DNA of 64,000 nucleotides from Paradevosia sp036499825 (GCA_036499825.1 DASYCZ010000008.1:62001-126000); one strand, 5' to 3'; positions 34,652 through 43,017 are shown, counted from the stretch's first letter. Program-made: numbers and translations. Notes: generated by a model not told the origin, from the letters alone.

Positions 34652-35077
34652 CTAACGGGCATAGGCGGCCCGTACGGGCTCAGCCACATGTGGCGCCTGG
34701 CGCTCGTCATAAATGATCCGCGCCTCGACGATGGCGTCATGATGTTCAGCCGACCAATCCCACAGGGCGTTGATCGGCTTGGTAAGGGTCTTGCCGAGTT
34801 CGGTGAGGCCATATTCCACGCGGGGCGGAATCTCGGGATAGACGGTGCGCGTCACGAGACCGTCGCGTTCTAGATTACGTAGCGTCAGCGTCAGCATACG
34901 CTGCGACACGCCGTTGATGTTACGCTTGAGTTCGTTGAAACGCAGCGTACCGCTACGCGACAACATGCCTACGACCATGACGCTCCATTTGTCGCCGATA
35001 CGATTCAACACGTCGGACATGCTCAGACAATTGGAATGCTGGGTCGTATCTTTGAGAGAGGTGACTGAGGCCGACAT
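34652..35077 (-). CDS. HxlR-family transcriptional regulator
   Basis: A 141-residue winged-helix regulator. HxlR motif CLSMSDVLNRIGDKWSVMV, then FNELKRNINGVSQRMLTLTLRNLERDG (recognition region) and RVEYGLTELGKTL (wing). HxlR proteins sense electrophiles, oxidants or aldehydes. ATG 35077 follows GGAGG; a GTG at 35104 is unlikely. It lies 55 bp downstream of the DJ-1/PfpI gene on the same strand; a CCCT-ATATA-AGGG dyad (35104-35116) in between could be its operator. Confidence 0.92.
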   Translation of the reverse strand: MSASVTSLKDTTQHSNCLSMSDVLNRIGDKWSVMVVGMLSRSGTLRFNELKRNINGVSQRMLTLTLRNLERDGLVTRTVYPEIPPRVEYGLTELGKTLTKPINALWDWSAEHHDAIVEARIIYDERQAPHVAEPVRAAYAR

Positions 35078-35132
35078 GGCGGCGCCTCCAGAGTTGTGCT
35101 GCACCCTATATAAGGGCGGTTACTCTATGTGC

Positions 35133-35723
35133 CTAGAGGCGCTGTCCGAGTTCGTCCGGTTTGTCGAATTGGGCGGCATGCAGGCCGAGATAATAGTCGA
35201 GCTGCTCGTCGGCGAGACCGAGGCCGCGCATGACAGCCCCCATGAAGCTGACCGGTGCGCTGGCGGGCGCTGTCACGACATTGTCGGCCGTGATGGCATA
35301 GGGCACGTCGCGGTAGTGTGGTTTGCCCTTGTAGCCAGTCGGATCGAGATAGCCGACACCGTTGCTGGTGTGATCCGTGGCATCGAGCAAGCCCGTCCGG
35401 GCCAGGGCGATAGTGCCATCGCAGATACCGGCGACGAGTTTTCCGGCTTCATGGGTACGGTGTACGATGCTGGAGATGTCCGGAGCATCGGGGCCCTGCC
35501 AACTGGTGCCCCCGCAGACCACCAGAACGTCGAAATCGGCGGGGTCGAGGTCTTCGAGCGCCAGGTCGGGTGTAGCGCGCAGGCCACCCATCGAGGTCAC
35601 CGCCAGGCCTTTGGGCGCCGCATAGTGGGCGGTGGCCCCATAAAAGCTCCTGCCGGCCCCATTCAACAGGGCAGTTTCCCAATCTGCGAAACCCTCGGTC
35701 AGAACTGTCACGAGCGTCGTCAT
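35133..35723 (-). CDS. DJ-1/PfpI family protein
   Basis: A 196-residue class I glutamine-amidotransferase-like protein of the DJ-1/PfpI superfamily. The nucleophile elbow is AGICDGTIAL with its cysteine; VLTEGFADWE holds the acidic partner. Relatives include isonitrile hydratases, glyoxalase III and redox chaperones; the sequence does not decide among these. GGAGAG precedes the ATG. The adjacent HxlR regulator suggests a link to reactive-electrophile stress (inference). Confidence 0.88.
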   Translation of the reverse strand: MTTLVTVLTEGFADWETALLNGAGRSFYGATAHYAAPKGLAVTSMGGLRATPDLALEDLDPADFDVLVVCGGTSWQGPDAPDISSIVHRTHEAGKLVAGICDGTIALARTGLLDATDHTSNGVGYLDPTGYKGKPHYRDVPYAITADNVVTAPASAPVSFMGAVMRGLGLADEQLDYYLGLHAAQFDKPDELGQRL

Positions 35724-35762
35724 TCATCTCTCTCCATGCTGCGTTTCGGCCAGAATGGCCTC

Positions 35763-35791
35763 CCCCTGCTGACAAAGCGTGTCAGCAGGGG
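35763..35791. promoter_or_regulatory. Perfect 12-bp inverted repeat between DJ-1 and dacA genes
   Basis: CCCCTGCTGACA (35763-35774), loop AAGCG, TGTCAGCAGGGG (35780-35791). It lies 40 bp upstream of the DJ-1 start and about 115 bp upstream of the carboxypeptidase start, in a divergent promoter region where no terminator is needed. It may be an operator or an RNA stem in one of the leaders. Confidence 0.6.
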
Positions 35792-35906
35792 CGCGGTTCC
35801 GTGCAGTTCAAAACCGTGTCAGCCGGAGGCCGCAAGGTTGAGGTCACGGCGTGGCGCTGTTATGAGGAACGCGCGCATTTCCAGCTTTTGAGGGATATTG
35901 ACAGCC

Positions 35907-37040
35907 GTGTCCTTGCTTCGTTCGTTCGTCGTGGCGCTTTTCGTCTGCCTGGCTCCGGGGCTGGCGCAAGCCAACCCAATGCTGTTGCTCGACATGGATT
36001 CGGGTAATGTGCTGATCGAGCAGGACGCCGGCGCACCGTGGCATCCGGCCTCGCTGACCAAGCTGATGACGGCCTTCGTCACGTTCCAGGCCATCGCCGA
36101 TGGACGCGTCAGCCTCGATACGCCTGTCATCGTTTCCAAGCATGCCTGGGCGCAGGCGCCGAGCAAGTCGGGACTGGCTGTCGGCTCGACGCTGACCATG
36201 CAGGACGCGCTCTATGTGATGCTGGTGAAATCGGCCAACGACATCGCCGTCGCGGTCGCCGAGACGGTCGGTGGCTCGGAGCCGCAATTCGTCACACAGA
36301 TGAATTCGACCGCGGCCAAGCTCGGCCTGACCAACACCCACTATGTGGATGCCAACGGGCTCAACGAGGATGGCAATGTCACCTCGGCGCGCGACTTGGC
36401 GGTGCTGGCGCTCTATATCCGCCAGCTCTATCCGCAATATATGCCGATCTTCGGCACGCAGGCCGTGACCTTGGGCAAGGCCAATCTCAAATCCAACAAT
36501 AACCTGTTGACCCACTTCGCCGGCACCACCGGCATGAAGACGGGCTACATCTGCGCGTCGGGGCAGAACATCGTGGCGACGGCTGAGCGCAATGGCCATT
36601 CGCTGATGGCCGTCGTGCTGGGCAGCGCTACCGTGCGGGAGCGCGGCGAAATGACGGCCGAAATGTTCCTGCAGGGTTTTTCAGGCTCGGCGGCAGGCAG
36701 CGGCAAGACCATCCTGCAGGTGGCCAACAAGCCGGGGCCGGCGACGGACATGCGCCCGCTGCTGTGCGGCAAGGGCGCCAAGGCCTATATGGCGCAGCGC
36801 GCCGCCGCCTTCACGCTCGGCCTCAAGGGACAGCCCAGCTATCTCACCGACAAGATTCAGCCCAGGGTATATGCGGCGACCAATCTCGGCCCCCAGAGCA
36901 ACATACCGGTACCGCGGCCGCGCCCCGATGGCGCACCGGCCGCCAGCCTGCCGTCAGTTGCGGATATTGCGCCGGTGGGTGGGCCCTCGCCATCGATCAG
37001 CATGATCGGCGAGGCTCCGGTACCGCATCAGCGGCCCTGA
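35907..37040 (+). CDS. D-alanyl-D-alanine carboxypeptidase (penicillin-binding protein)
   Basis: Trims the terminal D-Ala of peptidoglycan stem peptides (DacA/PBP5-like). A signal peptide (LLRSFVVALFVCLAPGLAQA) is followed by the triad motifs: SLTK (S49-K52), SAN (109-111), KTG (211-213). The C-terminal 100 residues are proline-rich (PVPRPRPDG) without a clear amphipathic anchor, so it may be soluble. The start is uncertain: GTG 35907 gives the best signal peptide; TTG 35898 is closer to the GAGGG ribosome-binding site. There is no ATG. A dispersed repeat follows. Confidence 0.92.
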   Translation: MSLLRSFVVALFVCLAPGLAQANPMLLLDMDSGNVLIEQDAGAPWHPASLTKLMTAFVTFQAIADGRVSLDTPVIVSKHAWAQAPSKSGLAVGSTLTMQDALYVMLVKSANDIAVAVAETVGGSEPQFVTQMNSTAAKLGLTNTHYVDANGLNEDGNVTSARDLAVLALYIRQLYPQYMPIFGTQAVTLGKANLKSNNNLLTHFAGTTGMKTGYICASGQNIVATAERNGHSLMAVVLGSATVRERGEMTAEMFLQGFSGSAAGSGKTILQVANKPGPATDMRPLLCGKGAKAYMAQRAAAFTLGLKGQPSYLTDKIQPRVYAATNLGPQSNIPVPRPRPDGAPAASLPSVADIAPVGGPSPSISMIGEAPVPHQRP

Positions 37041-37049
37041 TCCCTCGCT

Positions 37050-37122
37050 AGAGCGTTTTCAGGAAAGTGGATGCCACTTTTCCGGTTCGAAAACGCGCCA
37101 AAACAACGACTTAGAGCGTTCA
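37050..37122 (+). repeat. Two-hairpin dispersed repeat, copy C (truncated)
   Basis: AGAGCGTTTTC start, AGGAAAGTGG / CCACTTTTCC inverted repeat, then a GGTTCGAAAACGCG segment and a final GAGCGTTCA. The second hairpin present in copy B is missing. The last three bases (TCA, 37120-37122) are the stop codon of the TusA-like gene on the minus strand. It sits between two convergent genes. Confidence 0.8.
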
Positions 37123-37362
37123 GGCCGACGAAGCGCTCTTGCGGATCGAAAAGCGCAGGACATCGCCTTCGGCGATGACCGTGCAGTCATGGCCGTTCTG
37201 GCGGCAATAGAGCGGGATATCGATCTTCGCCATCGGGTCGGTGGCCAGAAGTTCCAGCAACTGGCCCGGCGGCAGGGCTGCCAGGCGCTTTTCCATCCGG
37301 AGCACCGGCATGGGACATTTCTCGCCGCGGGCGTCGAGAAGGTTTTCGACCTCAGTCGGCAA
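37120..37362 (-). CDS. TusA/SirA-family sulfur carrier protein
   Basis: An 80-residue protein with the hallmark motif LLDARGEKCPMPVL; C16 is the sulfur-carrying cysteine. TusA-like proteins relay sulfur for tRNA thiolation or other pathways; which partner applies is not visible. The only good start is TTG 37362, 10 bp inside the 3' end of the upstream CAP-domain gene (11-bp overlap), so translation may depend on that gene. The stop codon lies in the edge of a dispersed repeat. Confidence 0.88.
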   Translation of the reverse strand: MPTEVENLLDARGEKCPMPVLRMEKRLAALPPGQLLELLATDPMAKIDIPLYCRQNGHDCTVIAEGDVLRFSIRKSASSA

Positions 37363-37834
37363 AGACCATCACCCAGTAGACCCCATAGTTGGAGTTCGCA
37401 CTGTAGACGGAGGCGACGCCGGCGCGATGGGCTCCGGCATCGGCCAACACCGCGGCATCTTCCGGACTGTTGCGCCAGCCCGAGAAGGTTTCGGCGAAAT
37501 TGGTGTAGCCGGCGCTGACACGGATGGCGCGTGCGCCCGGCGGTGTCTTGGGCGAGGTGCCGGTTGCGGCATATTGGCTCGCCAGGCTCTGCGCCGTGCT
37601 GTCGAGCGTGGCATCGGCGACCAGCGGTGCTGCGCCGGTGGTTGCGCGGTAGTGGTTGACGATGTCCAATGCCTGGGCCCGGTCGAGATTGGCCCCCGGT
37701 TGATCCATGCGGGCGACAAGGCCCGGCGCCAGGCCCCCGGCGCTGCCGGAATCGCCAAACAGGCTACAGGCGCTGAGCCCGGTTCCGACGACAAGCACGG
37801 TGGCGATCAGGCTTAGCGGGCGTAATGCAATCAT
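37352..37834 (-). CDS. CAP (SCP/PR1-like) domain lipoprotein
   Basis: A 160-residue secreted protein. Lipobox GLSAC at 19-23 predicts lipid attachment at C23. The CAP domain shows LDIVNHYRATTGAAPL, AQSLASQYAATGT, FAETFSGWRNSPED and a C-terminal GVYWVMVFAD, typical of bacterial CAP proteins; the role of the fold in bacteria is unclear. ATG 37834 is preferred to TTG 37873. It overlaps the TusA-like gene by 11 bp. tRNA-Arg lies upstream on the same strand. Confidence 0.88.
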   Translation of the reverse strand: MIALRPLSLIATVLVVGTGLSACSLFGDSGSAGGLAPGLVARMDQPGANLDRAQALDIVNHYRATTGAAPLVADATLDSTAQSLASQYAATGTSPKTPPGARAIRVSAGYTNFAETFSGWRNSPEDAAVLADAGAHRAGVASVYSANSNYGVYWVMVFAD

Positions 37835-37881
37835 TGGCGGGGTTTTCCTCGGCCGTGGAAGGGCATCGATCAAAGAGGGGG

Positions 37882-37958
37882 TGGTGATCCCGGCGCGATT
37901 CGAACGCGCGACCCCAGGATTAGGAATCCTGTGCTCTATCCTGCTGAGCTACGGGATC
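37882..37958 (-). tRNA. tRNA-Arg (anticodon CCT)
   Basis: Read on the minus strand: acceptor GATCCCG pairs with CGGGATC, discriminator A, encoded CCA. Anticodon stem CAGGA/TCCTG around the loop TTCCTAA gives CCT. D-arm AGCTCAGCAGGATAGAGC and T-loop TTCGAAT are normal. 77 bases including CCA. No integrase gene or duplicated tRNA end is seen nearby. Confidence 0.96.
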
Positions 37959-38100
37959 GATGCGGCGCAACTTAGACAAAGCGGTGCGGTGAATAAAGCT
38001 CTTTTGCACGGGTAAGAGTTTGGTCACCAAGCCGAAGTCCGGTGGCCTTGACTGGGTGGCGCGCGTGGTAGGCTGTGTCCCATATCGTGGAACCTGCCTT

Positions 38101-39249
38101 ATGATCTTTGACCAAACATCCCTGATGCTGGCGATCGGCCTGTCGTCGATAGCGCTGTGCGTCACGCTGTCCCTGGGTTGGCTGGCGGCCCGTCAGGAGG
38201 GCTACCTGCTGTCGTGGGCGCTGGGAATTTTCGTCATCGTCAATGGCGTCGGCCTTTATGCCCTGTACGGCAGGACCGGAGGTCTGCTCGAAGGCGCGGC
38301 GGCCTATGGGGCTTTCACCCTCGGCTTTGCGATTCTCGCCGGTGCGGCGCGGCAATTCCGCCTTGGCCGCTATCCGCTGATGCCGGTGCTCGTCGCGATC
38401 GTGGTCACCGAGTTGCCGCTGCTGGCCAGTTATGTGCTGGGCTTTGATGGGTTCGGGACCGTACTCGTCAATCTCTGGGCCTGGCTCTTCCTCAGCACGA
38501 TGGCGGTGGAATACTGGCGTGGCCGCGCCGAGGCGCCGACCCAGATCACCTCACTGGCGCTGCTCTACGTTTTGACGGGTCTTTCCTTCTTTGCCTGTGG
38601 GGTTGCGGCCCTGTTCCATCCGATGGCTGGAGCCGGCGCGCCGGGCGGCTGGATCGAGGCGGCCAACAGCATCATGACGATCATCGCGCTGACAGGCGCC
38701 GGCGCGGTGTCGCTGGCGCTGAACCAGAGCCGCCTCGCCAAGCGTCATCGGCTCGATGCGATGACCGATGCGCTGACAGGCCTGCTCAACCGGCGGGCGC
38801 TGTTCGACCGGCATGGTGAAGCGCCGGTTCCGGCCAATACGGCAGTGCTGGTTTTCGACCTCGATCACTTCAAGGCGGTCAACGACCAGTACGGCCACGC
38901 CGTCGGCGACACCGTGCTGCGGCACTTTGCCGATTCGGTCAGGCAAAGCCTGGGTCCTCAGGATTCGGCCGCGCGCTTCGGTGGCGAGGAATTCGCGATC
39001 GTGATGTCGCGCGCGACGCCGGATCTCGCGATGCTGGTGGCTGAGCGCATACGGGCGCATTTTTCCACGGAGACCATCGAGACCGAGTTGGGGCCGCTGC
39101 GGTGCACGGTAAGCGCGGGCGTCGCCTTCGCTGCCGAAGCCGGGCATAGTTTCGATACGCTGTTGAGCAATGCCGATGGCGCGCTCTATGCCGCCAAGCG
39201 CGATGGCCGCAATCGCGTCGGCTCGCCGGGCCTGCGTTTGGTCGCCTAG
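38101..39249 (+). CDS. GGDEF-domain diguanylate cyclase, membrane sensor
   Basis: A 382-residue protein: about six N-terminal membrane helices (to about residue 210), then a GGDEF domain. DALTGLLNRRALF opens the domain, FDLDHFKAVND binds metal, and the active-site loop is RFGGEEF (near 293-297), so c-di-GMP synthesis is expected. The inhibitory I-site (RxxD five residues before GGEEF) is not conserved: the position reads GPQD, so product feedback may be lost. ATG 38101 is chosen over an upstream in-frame start at 38020. It is convergent with the methyltransferase-like gene (4-bp overlap). Confidence 0.93.
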   Translation: MIFDQTSLMLAIGLSSIALCVTLSLGWLAARQEGYLLSWALGIFVIVNGVGLYALYGRTGGLLEGAAAYGAFTLGFAILAGAARQFRLGRYPLMPVLVAIVVTELPLLASYVLGFDGFGTVLVNLWAWLFLSTMAVEYWRGRAEAPTQITSLALLYVLTGLSFFACGVAALFHPMAGAGAPGGWIEAANSIMTIIALTGAGAVSLALNQSRLAKRHRLDAMTDALTGLLNRRALFDRHGEAPVPANTAVLVFDLDHFKAVNDQYGHAVGDTVLRHFADSVRQSLGPQDSAARFGGEEFAIVMSRATPDLAMLVAERIRAHFSTETIETELGPLRCTVSAGVAFAAEAGHSFDTLLSNADGALYAAKRDGRNRVGSPGLRLVA

Positions 39250-39944
39250 CGCCGCAACGCCGCACGCCAATCCGCATAGGCCGCGACCTGATGCACGCGG
39301 CGCGTATCGCCACCGTCCTCGCCGAATGGCGCGACTTCCCAGGTCCAGTTTTCATCCGTTGGTGGCAGGGCGCGGCCGAGCAACAGGTCATGCCGTTTGC
39401 GCAGGGATCCACTGCGGTCAATGGTTGCGTAGGCGGTGTCAGTGATCAGGGTCACGGCGCAGGGTAGGGCAGTGAGCATGCCCAGGTGCGCATCGATCAC
39501 CTGCCGCGCACGGTGCTCGGGAGCGCCGAGACCCAGTTGCGACAACAGGTTGACGGAGATCACCCAGTCGAGGTCGGGCATGTCCGGTAATGTGGCGCTG
39601 AGATCGGCCCAGAGGTGACGGACGTTGGCCGTCCCGGCGGTTTGCAGCCGGGCAGGCGCCAGATGGGTGCGATCGACGAGGACCACATTGGCGAACTGCC
39701 GTGCCAGCGCGGCCACCGGGACATCGAAAAGCGGGCCCGACCCCAGAACCGCCACGGTGCGTCGTGAAGGGATTGCGGCGGCCTGTCGCTCGATGACGGC
39801 GCGGGTACGCCGCAGATGCGGCGCCCAGGCGCTCGCCTGGCGGCGGCCACGTGACCAGATGCCGACACCATCGGCGAGATGGCGCCGGTAGGCTGCCGGC
39901 GTGCCGGGCAGGCTTGCCGCATAGAGGAGGGTTTCGAGGAACAT
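39246..39944 (-). CDS. Methyltransferase-like protein of unknown function
   Basis: A 232-residue protein with a Rossmann-like core: RTVAVLGSGPLFDVPVAAL resembles SAM-motif I (GSGP instead of GxGxG), FANVVLVDRTHLAPARL motif II, and DLDWVISVNLLSQLGLG motif IV. This suggests a class I methyltransferase, but no known subfamily comes to mind. Residues are Arg/Ala-rich in the N-terminal helix region. Overlaps the cyclase gene by 4 bp at the 3' end. Confidence 0.7.
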   Translation of the reverse strand: MFLETLLYAASLPGTPAAYRRHLADGVGIWSRGRRQASAWAPHLRRTRAVIERQAAAIPSRRTVAVLGSGPLFDVPVAALARQFANVVLVDRTHLAPARLQTAGTANVRHLWADLSATLPDMPDLDWVISVNLLSQLGLGAPEHRARQVIDAHLGMLTALPCAVTLITDTAYATIDRSGSLRKRHDLLLGRALPPTDENWTWEVAPFGEDGGDTRRVHQVAAYADWRAALRR

Positions 39945-40111
39945 GAGGCAAGCCGCTGGAAAGCTATGCCGAGCCTAGACAATCGCCCCGGATTCTCCAA
40001 GCGGCCATTGGTGTTGCGACTGGGCCACTGCCACAACACAATTGGGGCATTACGGATGATTTTCGCCGCAATTGCGTGCATTCTGGCGGCCGTTGTCGAT
40101 CGGGGCCTGAT

Positions 40112-40915
40112 TTGCTCAAAGCCGGACTTGTCAGTCTTGCCGCTCTGGCGGTCTTATCGCTGCCGGCCATGGGTGAAAGCTGCCCTGGGCTCATCGACGG
40201 GCCCAAGGGCATAGTTGCTTCGGTGACCGATGGCGACACCGTCATCCTGGACAATGGTCTGGTGGTGCGGCTGGTCGGCACGCAAGCGCCGAAGCTGGCG
40301 CTCGATCGGCCGGGTTTTACCGACTGGCCCCTGGGCGAAGCTTCCAAGGCGACTTTGGAGAGGCTGGTTCTAGGCAAGCCCGTGCTGTTGCGATACGGCG
40401 GCGAACAGCGGGATCGCTATGACCGGGTGCTGGCGCAGATGTTCGTGACGCAAGGTGACGAACTCTGGGTGCAGCAGGCGATGCTCGCGGCGGGCATGGC
40501 GCGGGTCTATTCGTTTCCCGACAACCGCAGTTGTCTGGAGCCATTGTTCGGCGCCGAGGCGCAGGCGCGGGCCAATCGGATCGGCCTTTGGGCCGATCGC
40601 TACTATGGCGTGCAACAGGCCAGCCAGCCGCAAGCGTTGGCGGGTCATGACGGGCGCTACGAACTGGTCGAAGGACGGGTGTTGGTGGCCGACTCGGTCG
40701 GTGGCCGCGTCTATCTCAATTTCGGCCGCAACTGGAATGAGGATTTCACGGCGGTGATCGAAAAAGCGGCGCTTCGCCTCTTTGCCGAATCCGGCCGCGA
40801 TCCCCTAAGCATGGGTGGCGCCCTGGTGCGCGTCCGCGGGTGGATCGATGACAGGGATGGGCCGCGCATGAGCATTACCCATCCCGAGCAGATCGAGGTT
40901 TTGGCGATACAATGA
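40112..40915 (+). CDS. SNase-like (thermonuclease) domain exported protein
   Basis: A 267-residue protein with a signal peptide (LKAGLVSLAALAVLSLPAMG) and a staphylococcal-nuclease-like domain: GIVASVTDGDTVILDNGLVVRLVG, RDRYDRVLAQMFV, WVQQAMLAAGMARVY and an Arg/Asn-rich end region EAQARANRIGLWAD. The usual IDAPE is TQAPK, so a catalytic acid may be missing. A C-terminal part (GRVYLNFGRNWNEDFTAVI) is typical of a two-part alphaproteobacterial subgroup. The start is uncertain: TTG 40112 has GGGG 6 nt upstream; GTG 40076 is the alternative. Overlaps the M48 gene (ATGA). Confidence 0.85.
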   Translation: MLKAGLVSLAALAVLSLPAMGESCPGLIDGPKGIVASVTDGDTVILDNGLVVRLVGTQAPKLALDRPGFTDWPLGEASKATLERLVLGKPVLLRYGGEQRDRYDRVLAQMFVTQGDELWVQQAMLAAGMARVYSFPDNRSCLEPLFGAEAQARANRIGLWADRYYGVQQASQPQALAGHDGRYELVEGRVLVADSVGGRVYLNFGRNWNEDFTAVIEKAALRLFAESGRDPLSMGGALVRVRGWIDDRDGPRMSITHPEQIEVLAIQ

Positions 40916-42390
40916 CGGGTTCGCGGCGATTTTTCGGGGGAGCGCGCGCAGGCGTTCTGGGCCTGCTGTTGGTGATGATCAGCGGCTGCACGCAGCTATT
41001 CCCCGAGTCCGACATCAAGGTCACCAAGAGCGGCGACAACAACGCGCCGCCGGTCACCGTGGCCAGCAATGACAACAGCGACGAAGCCATCGGCATGCGC
41101 GAGCATCCGCGCATCATCGCGAGCTTTGGCGGTATCTACAATGACCGGCCTGCCGAGATCATGCTCGCCCGCATGGTCAGCAAGCTGCTGACGGCGGCGA
41201 ACCAGCCCAACACCAATTTCACCATCACGATCCTCGATTCCTCCGAGGTCAATGCCTTCGCGCTGCCGGGCGGCTATGTGTATGTGACGCGCGGCATCCT
41301 GGCCCTGGCCAATGACAGCAGCGAGCTGGCGGCGGTGTTGTCGCACGAGATGGCGCACGTCATCCTCAAGCATGCGCGTGCCCGCACCAATCGCGCACGC
41401 ACCGACGCTATCGTGGATCGCGTCATCACCGGCGTTTTCGGCGGCAACAGCCAGCAGGTCGAGCAACAGGCTCGGCTGTCGATGGCGGCGTTCAGCCAGC
41501 AGCAGGAACTGGATGCCGACCATGAGGGTATCCTCATCGCCGGAAAGGCCGGGTACGACCCTTACGCGGCTTCGCGTTTTCTCGGCGTGATGGGGCGCTT
41601 CGCCAAGTTCTCCGGCGGCGAGACCAATACGGGGCAGGACTTCCTGTCTTCGCACCCCTCCACCCCCGACCGTATCCAGAAGGCGATCGCGACGGCGCAT
41701 GACAGTTTCGGCGCCGAGGGCACGGGCACGCGCGACCGGGAAGTTTATCTCGACGGCATCGACGGAATGGCGTTCGGGCCCAGCCAGGAACAGGGCGCCA
41801 TCATCGGCCGCCGTTTCGTGCATCCGGGCGCCAAGTTCACCTTCACGGTGCCCAACGGATATACGCTGCAGACCTCGCAAAGCGCCGTGGTGGGTGTCGC
41901 CGGCGATGGCGAGGCCGTGCGCTTCGACAGCGCCAACGTTCCGACCAATGTGTCGCTGGTCGACTACCTGAAATCGGGCTGGATCGCCGGGCTCGACGCC
42001 AACAGCGTCACGGCGCAAAGCTACAATGGCATCGACATGGCGATCGGCACAGCCAAGACCGAGCAGTGGTCTTTCCGGGTCTCGGTGATGCGGCTGGACG
42101 GAACGGTCTATCGCTTCATTTTTGCCGCCAAGGCGGATTCAGCGCGCTTCGCACAAGGGGCCGAGGAGACGCTGAAGAGCTTCCGCAGGGCTTCCGGCAA
42201 CGATCTGAGCCAGTTGCGCAAGCTCGTCATCAAGGTGGTGACGGCCAAGGCCGGCGATACCGCCGCGGCGCTGGCAAGCCGCATGGCGGGCCTTACCAAG
42301 GGGCCGGACCTGTTCTATGTGCTCAACAATCTGCTGCCGGGTGACGCGTTGGTGACGGGGCAGCAGTACAAGATCGTGGCGCTGAACTAG
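40912..42390 (+). CDS. M48-family metalloprotease lipoprotein (BepA/Oma-like)
   Basis: A 492-residue periplasmic protease. Lipobox ISGC near residue 26; zinc motif HEMAH at 145-149, third ligand in ELDADHEGI, then SSHPSTPDRI, the typical M48 pattern. The C-terminal 60 residues (VTAKAGDTAAALASRMAG ... GQQYKIVAL) look like a LysM-type module, which would target it to peptidoglycan. Likely role: outer-membrane protein quality control (family knowledge). It is translationally coupled to the SNase-like gene and ends at a strong terminator. Confidence 0.93.
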   Translation: MTGSRRFFGGARAGVLGLLLVMISGCTQLFPESDIKVTKSGDNNAPPVTVASNDNSDEAIGMREHPRIIASFGGIYNDRPAEIMLARMVSKLLTAANQPNTNFTITILDSSEVNAFALPGGYVYVTRGILALANDSSELAAVLSHEMAHVILKHARARTNRARTDAIVDRVITGVFGGNSQQVEQQARLSMAAFSQQQELDADHEGILIAGKAGYDPYAASRFLGVMGRFAKFSGGETNTGQDFLSSHPSTPDRIQKAIATAHDSFGAEGTGTRDREVYLDGIDGMAFGPSQEQGAIIGRRFVHPGAKFTFTVPNGYTLQTSQSAVVGVAGDGEAVRFDSANVPTNVSLVDYLKSGWIAGLDANSVTAQSYNGIDMAIGTAKTEQWSFRVSVMRLDGTVYRFIFAAKADSARFAQGAEETLKSFRRASGNDLSQLRKLVIKVVTAKAGDTAAALASRMAGLTKGPDLFYVLNNLLPGDALVTGQQYKIVALN

Positions 42391-42407
42391 ACAGTGCCTC
42401 GACCAGC

Positions 42408-42437
42408 AAAAGGCCGGCATCGCTGCCGGCCTTTTTT
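42408..42437. terminator. Strong bidirectional terminator
   Basis: AAAAGGCCGGCA (42408-42419), loop TCGC, TGCCGGCCTTTT (42424-42435) with TTTTTT on the plus side and TTTT on the minus side. It serves both the M48 protease gene and the convergent carD. Confidence 0.92.
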
Positions 42438-42459
42438 ATTGGTTCGCTGGAGCGAAGCC

Positions 42460-43017
42460 TTATGCGGCTTCCTCGGCATCGGCCGGGTCCGACTTCGAAC
42501 GACGCGGGCTCTTGGCCAGGTTCTTTTCGATCAGCTGCACGGCCTCAGTGAGGGTCAGACGGTTGACGGCGCCGATCTCACGGCTCATGCGGTCCATCGC
42601 CTGTTCGAACAGCTGGCGTTCCGAATAGGACTGCTCGGGCTGGTCGTCGGAACGATAGAGGTCGCGCACGACTTCGGAGATGGCGATCAGGTCGCCGGAA
42701 TTGATCTTGGCTTCGTATTCCTGCGCGCGACGCGACCACATGGTGCGCTTGACGCGGGCACGACCGGTGACGGTATCCAGGGCCTTCTTGACGACGTCTT
42801 CCTCGGCCAGCTTGCGCATGCCGACGGATTTGATCTTGGCGGTGGGGACTCGGAGCGTCAGCTTGTCTTGTTCGAAGGAAATGACGAAGAGTTCGAGCGT
42901 GAGGCCGGCGACTTCCTGTTCATCGATCGAGGTGATCATGCCCACGCCGTGGGCCGGATAAACAATATATTCGCCGGTCTTGAAACCAAGCCGTTGTACA
43001 GACTTCTTGGCTACCAT
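42460..43017 (-). CDS. carD: CarD-family transcriptional regulator
   Basis: RNA-polymerase-binding regulator (CarD/CdnL), 185 residues. The N-terminal RNAP-interacting Tudor-like domain is visible as GEYIVYPAHGVGMITSIDEQ, followed by the helical C-terminal domain with WSRRAQEYEAKINSGDLI and VRDLYRSD. The tail is acidic (SKSDPADAEEAA). CdnL proteins stabilise open complexes at rRNA and other promoters and are needed for growth in Caulobacter (family knowledge). ATG 43017 follows CAGGAG; the longer in-frame opening to 43248 is rejected. It lies after fdxA, separated by a 324-bp leader. Confidence 0.94.
   Translation of the reverse strand: MVAKKSVQRLGFKTGEYIVYPAHGVGMITSIDEQEVAGLTLELFVISFEQDKLTLRVPTAKIKSVGMRKLAEEDVVKKALDTVTGRARVKRTMWSRRAQEYEAKINSGDLIAISEVVRDLYRSDDQPEQSYSERQLFEQAMDRMSREIGAVNRLTLTEAVQLIEKNLAKSPRRSKSDPADAEEAA

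Noticed and set aside
33260..34873. 537-codon plus-strand frame over the MATE transporter
   Set aside because: Out-of-frame shadow of the transporter, His/Arg-rich with no hydrophobic pattern.
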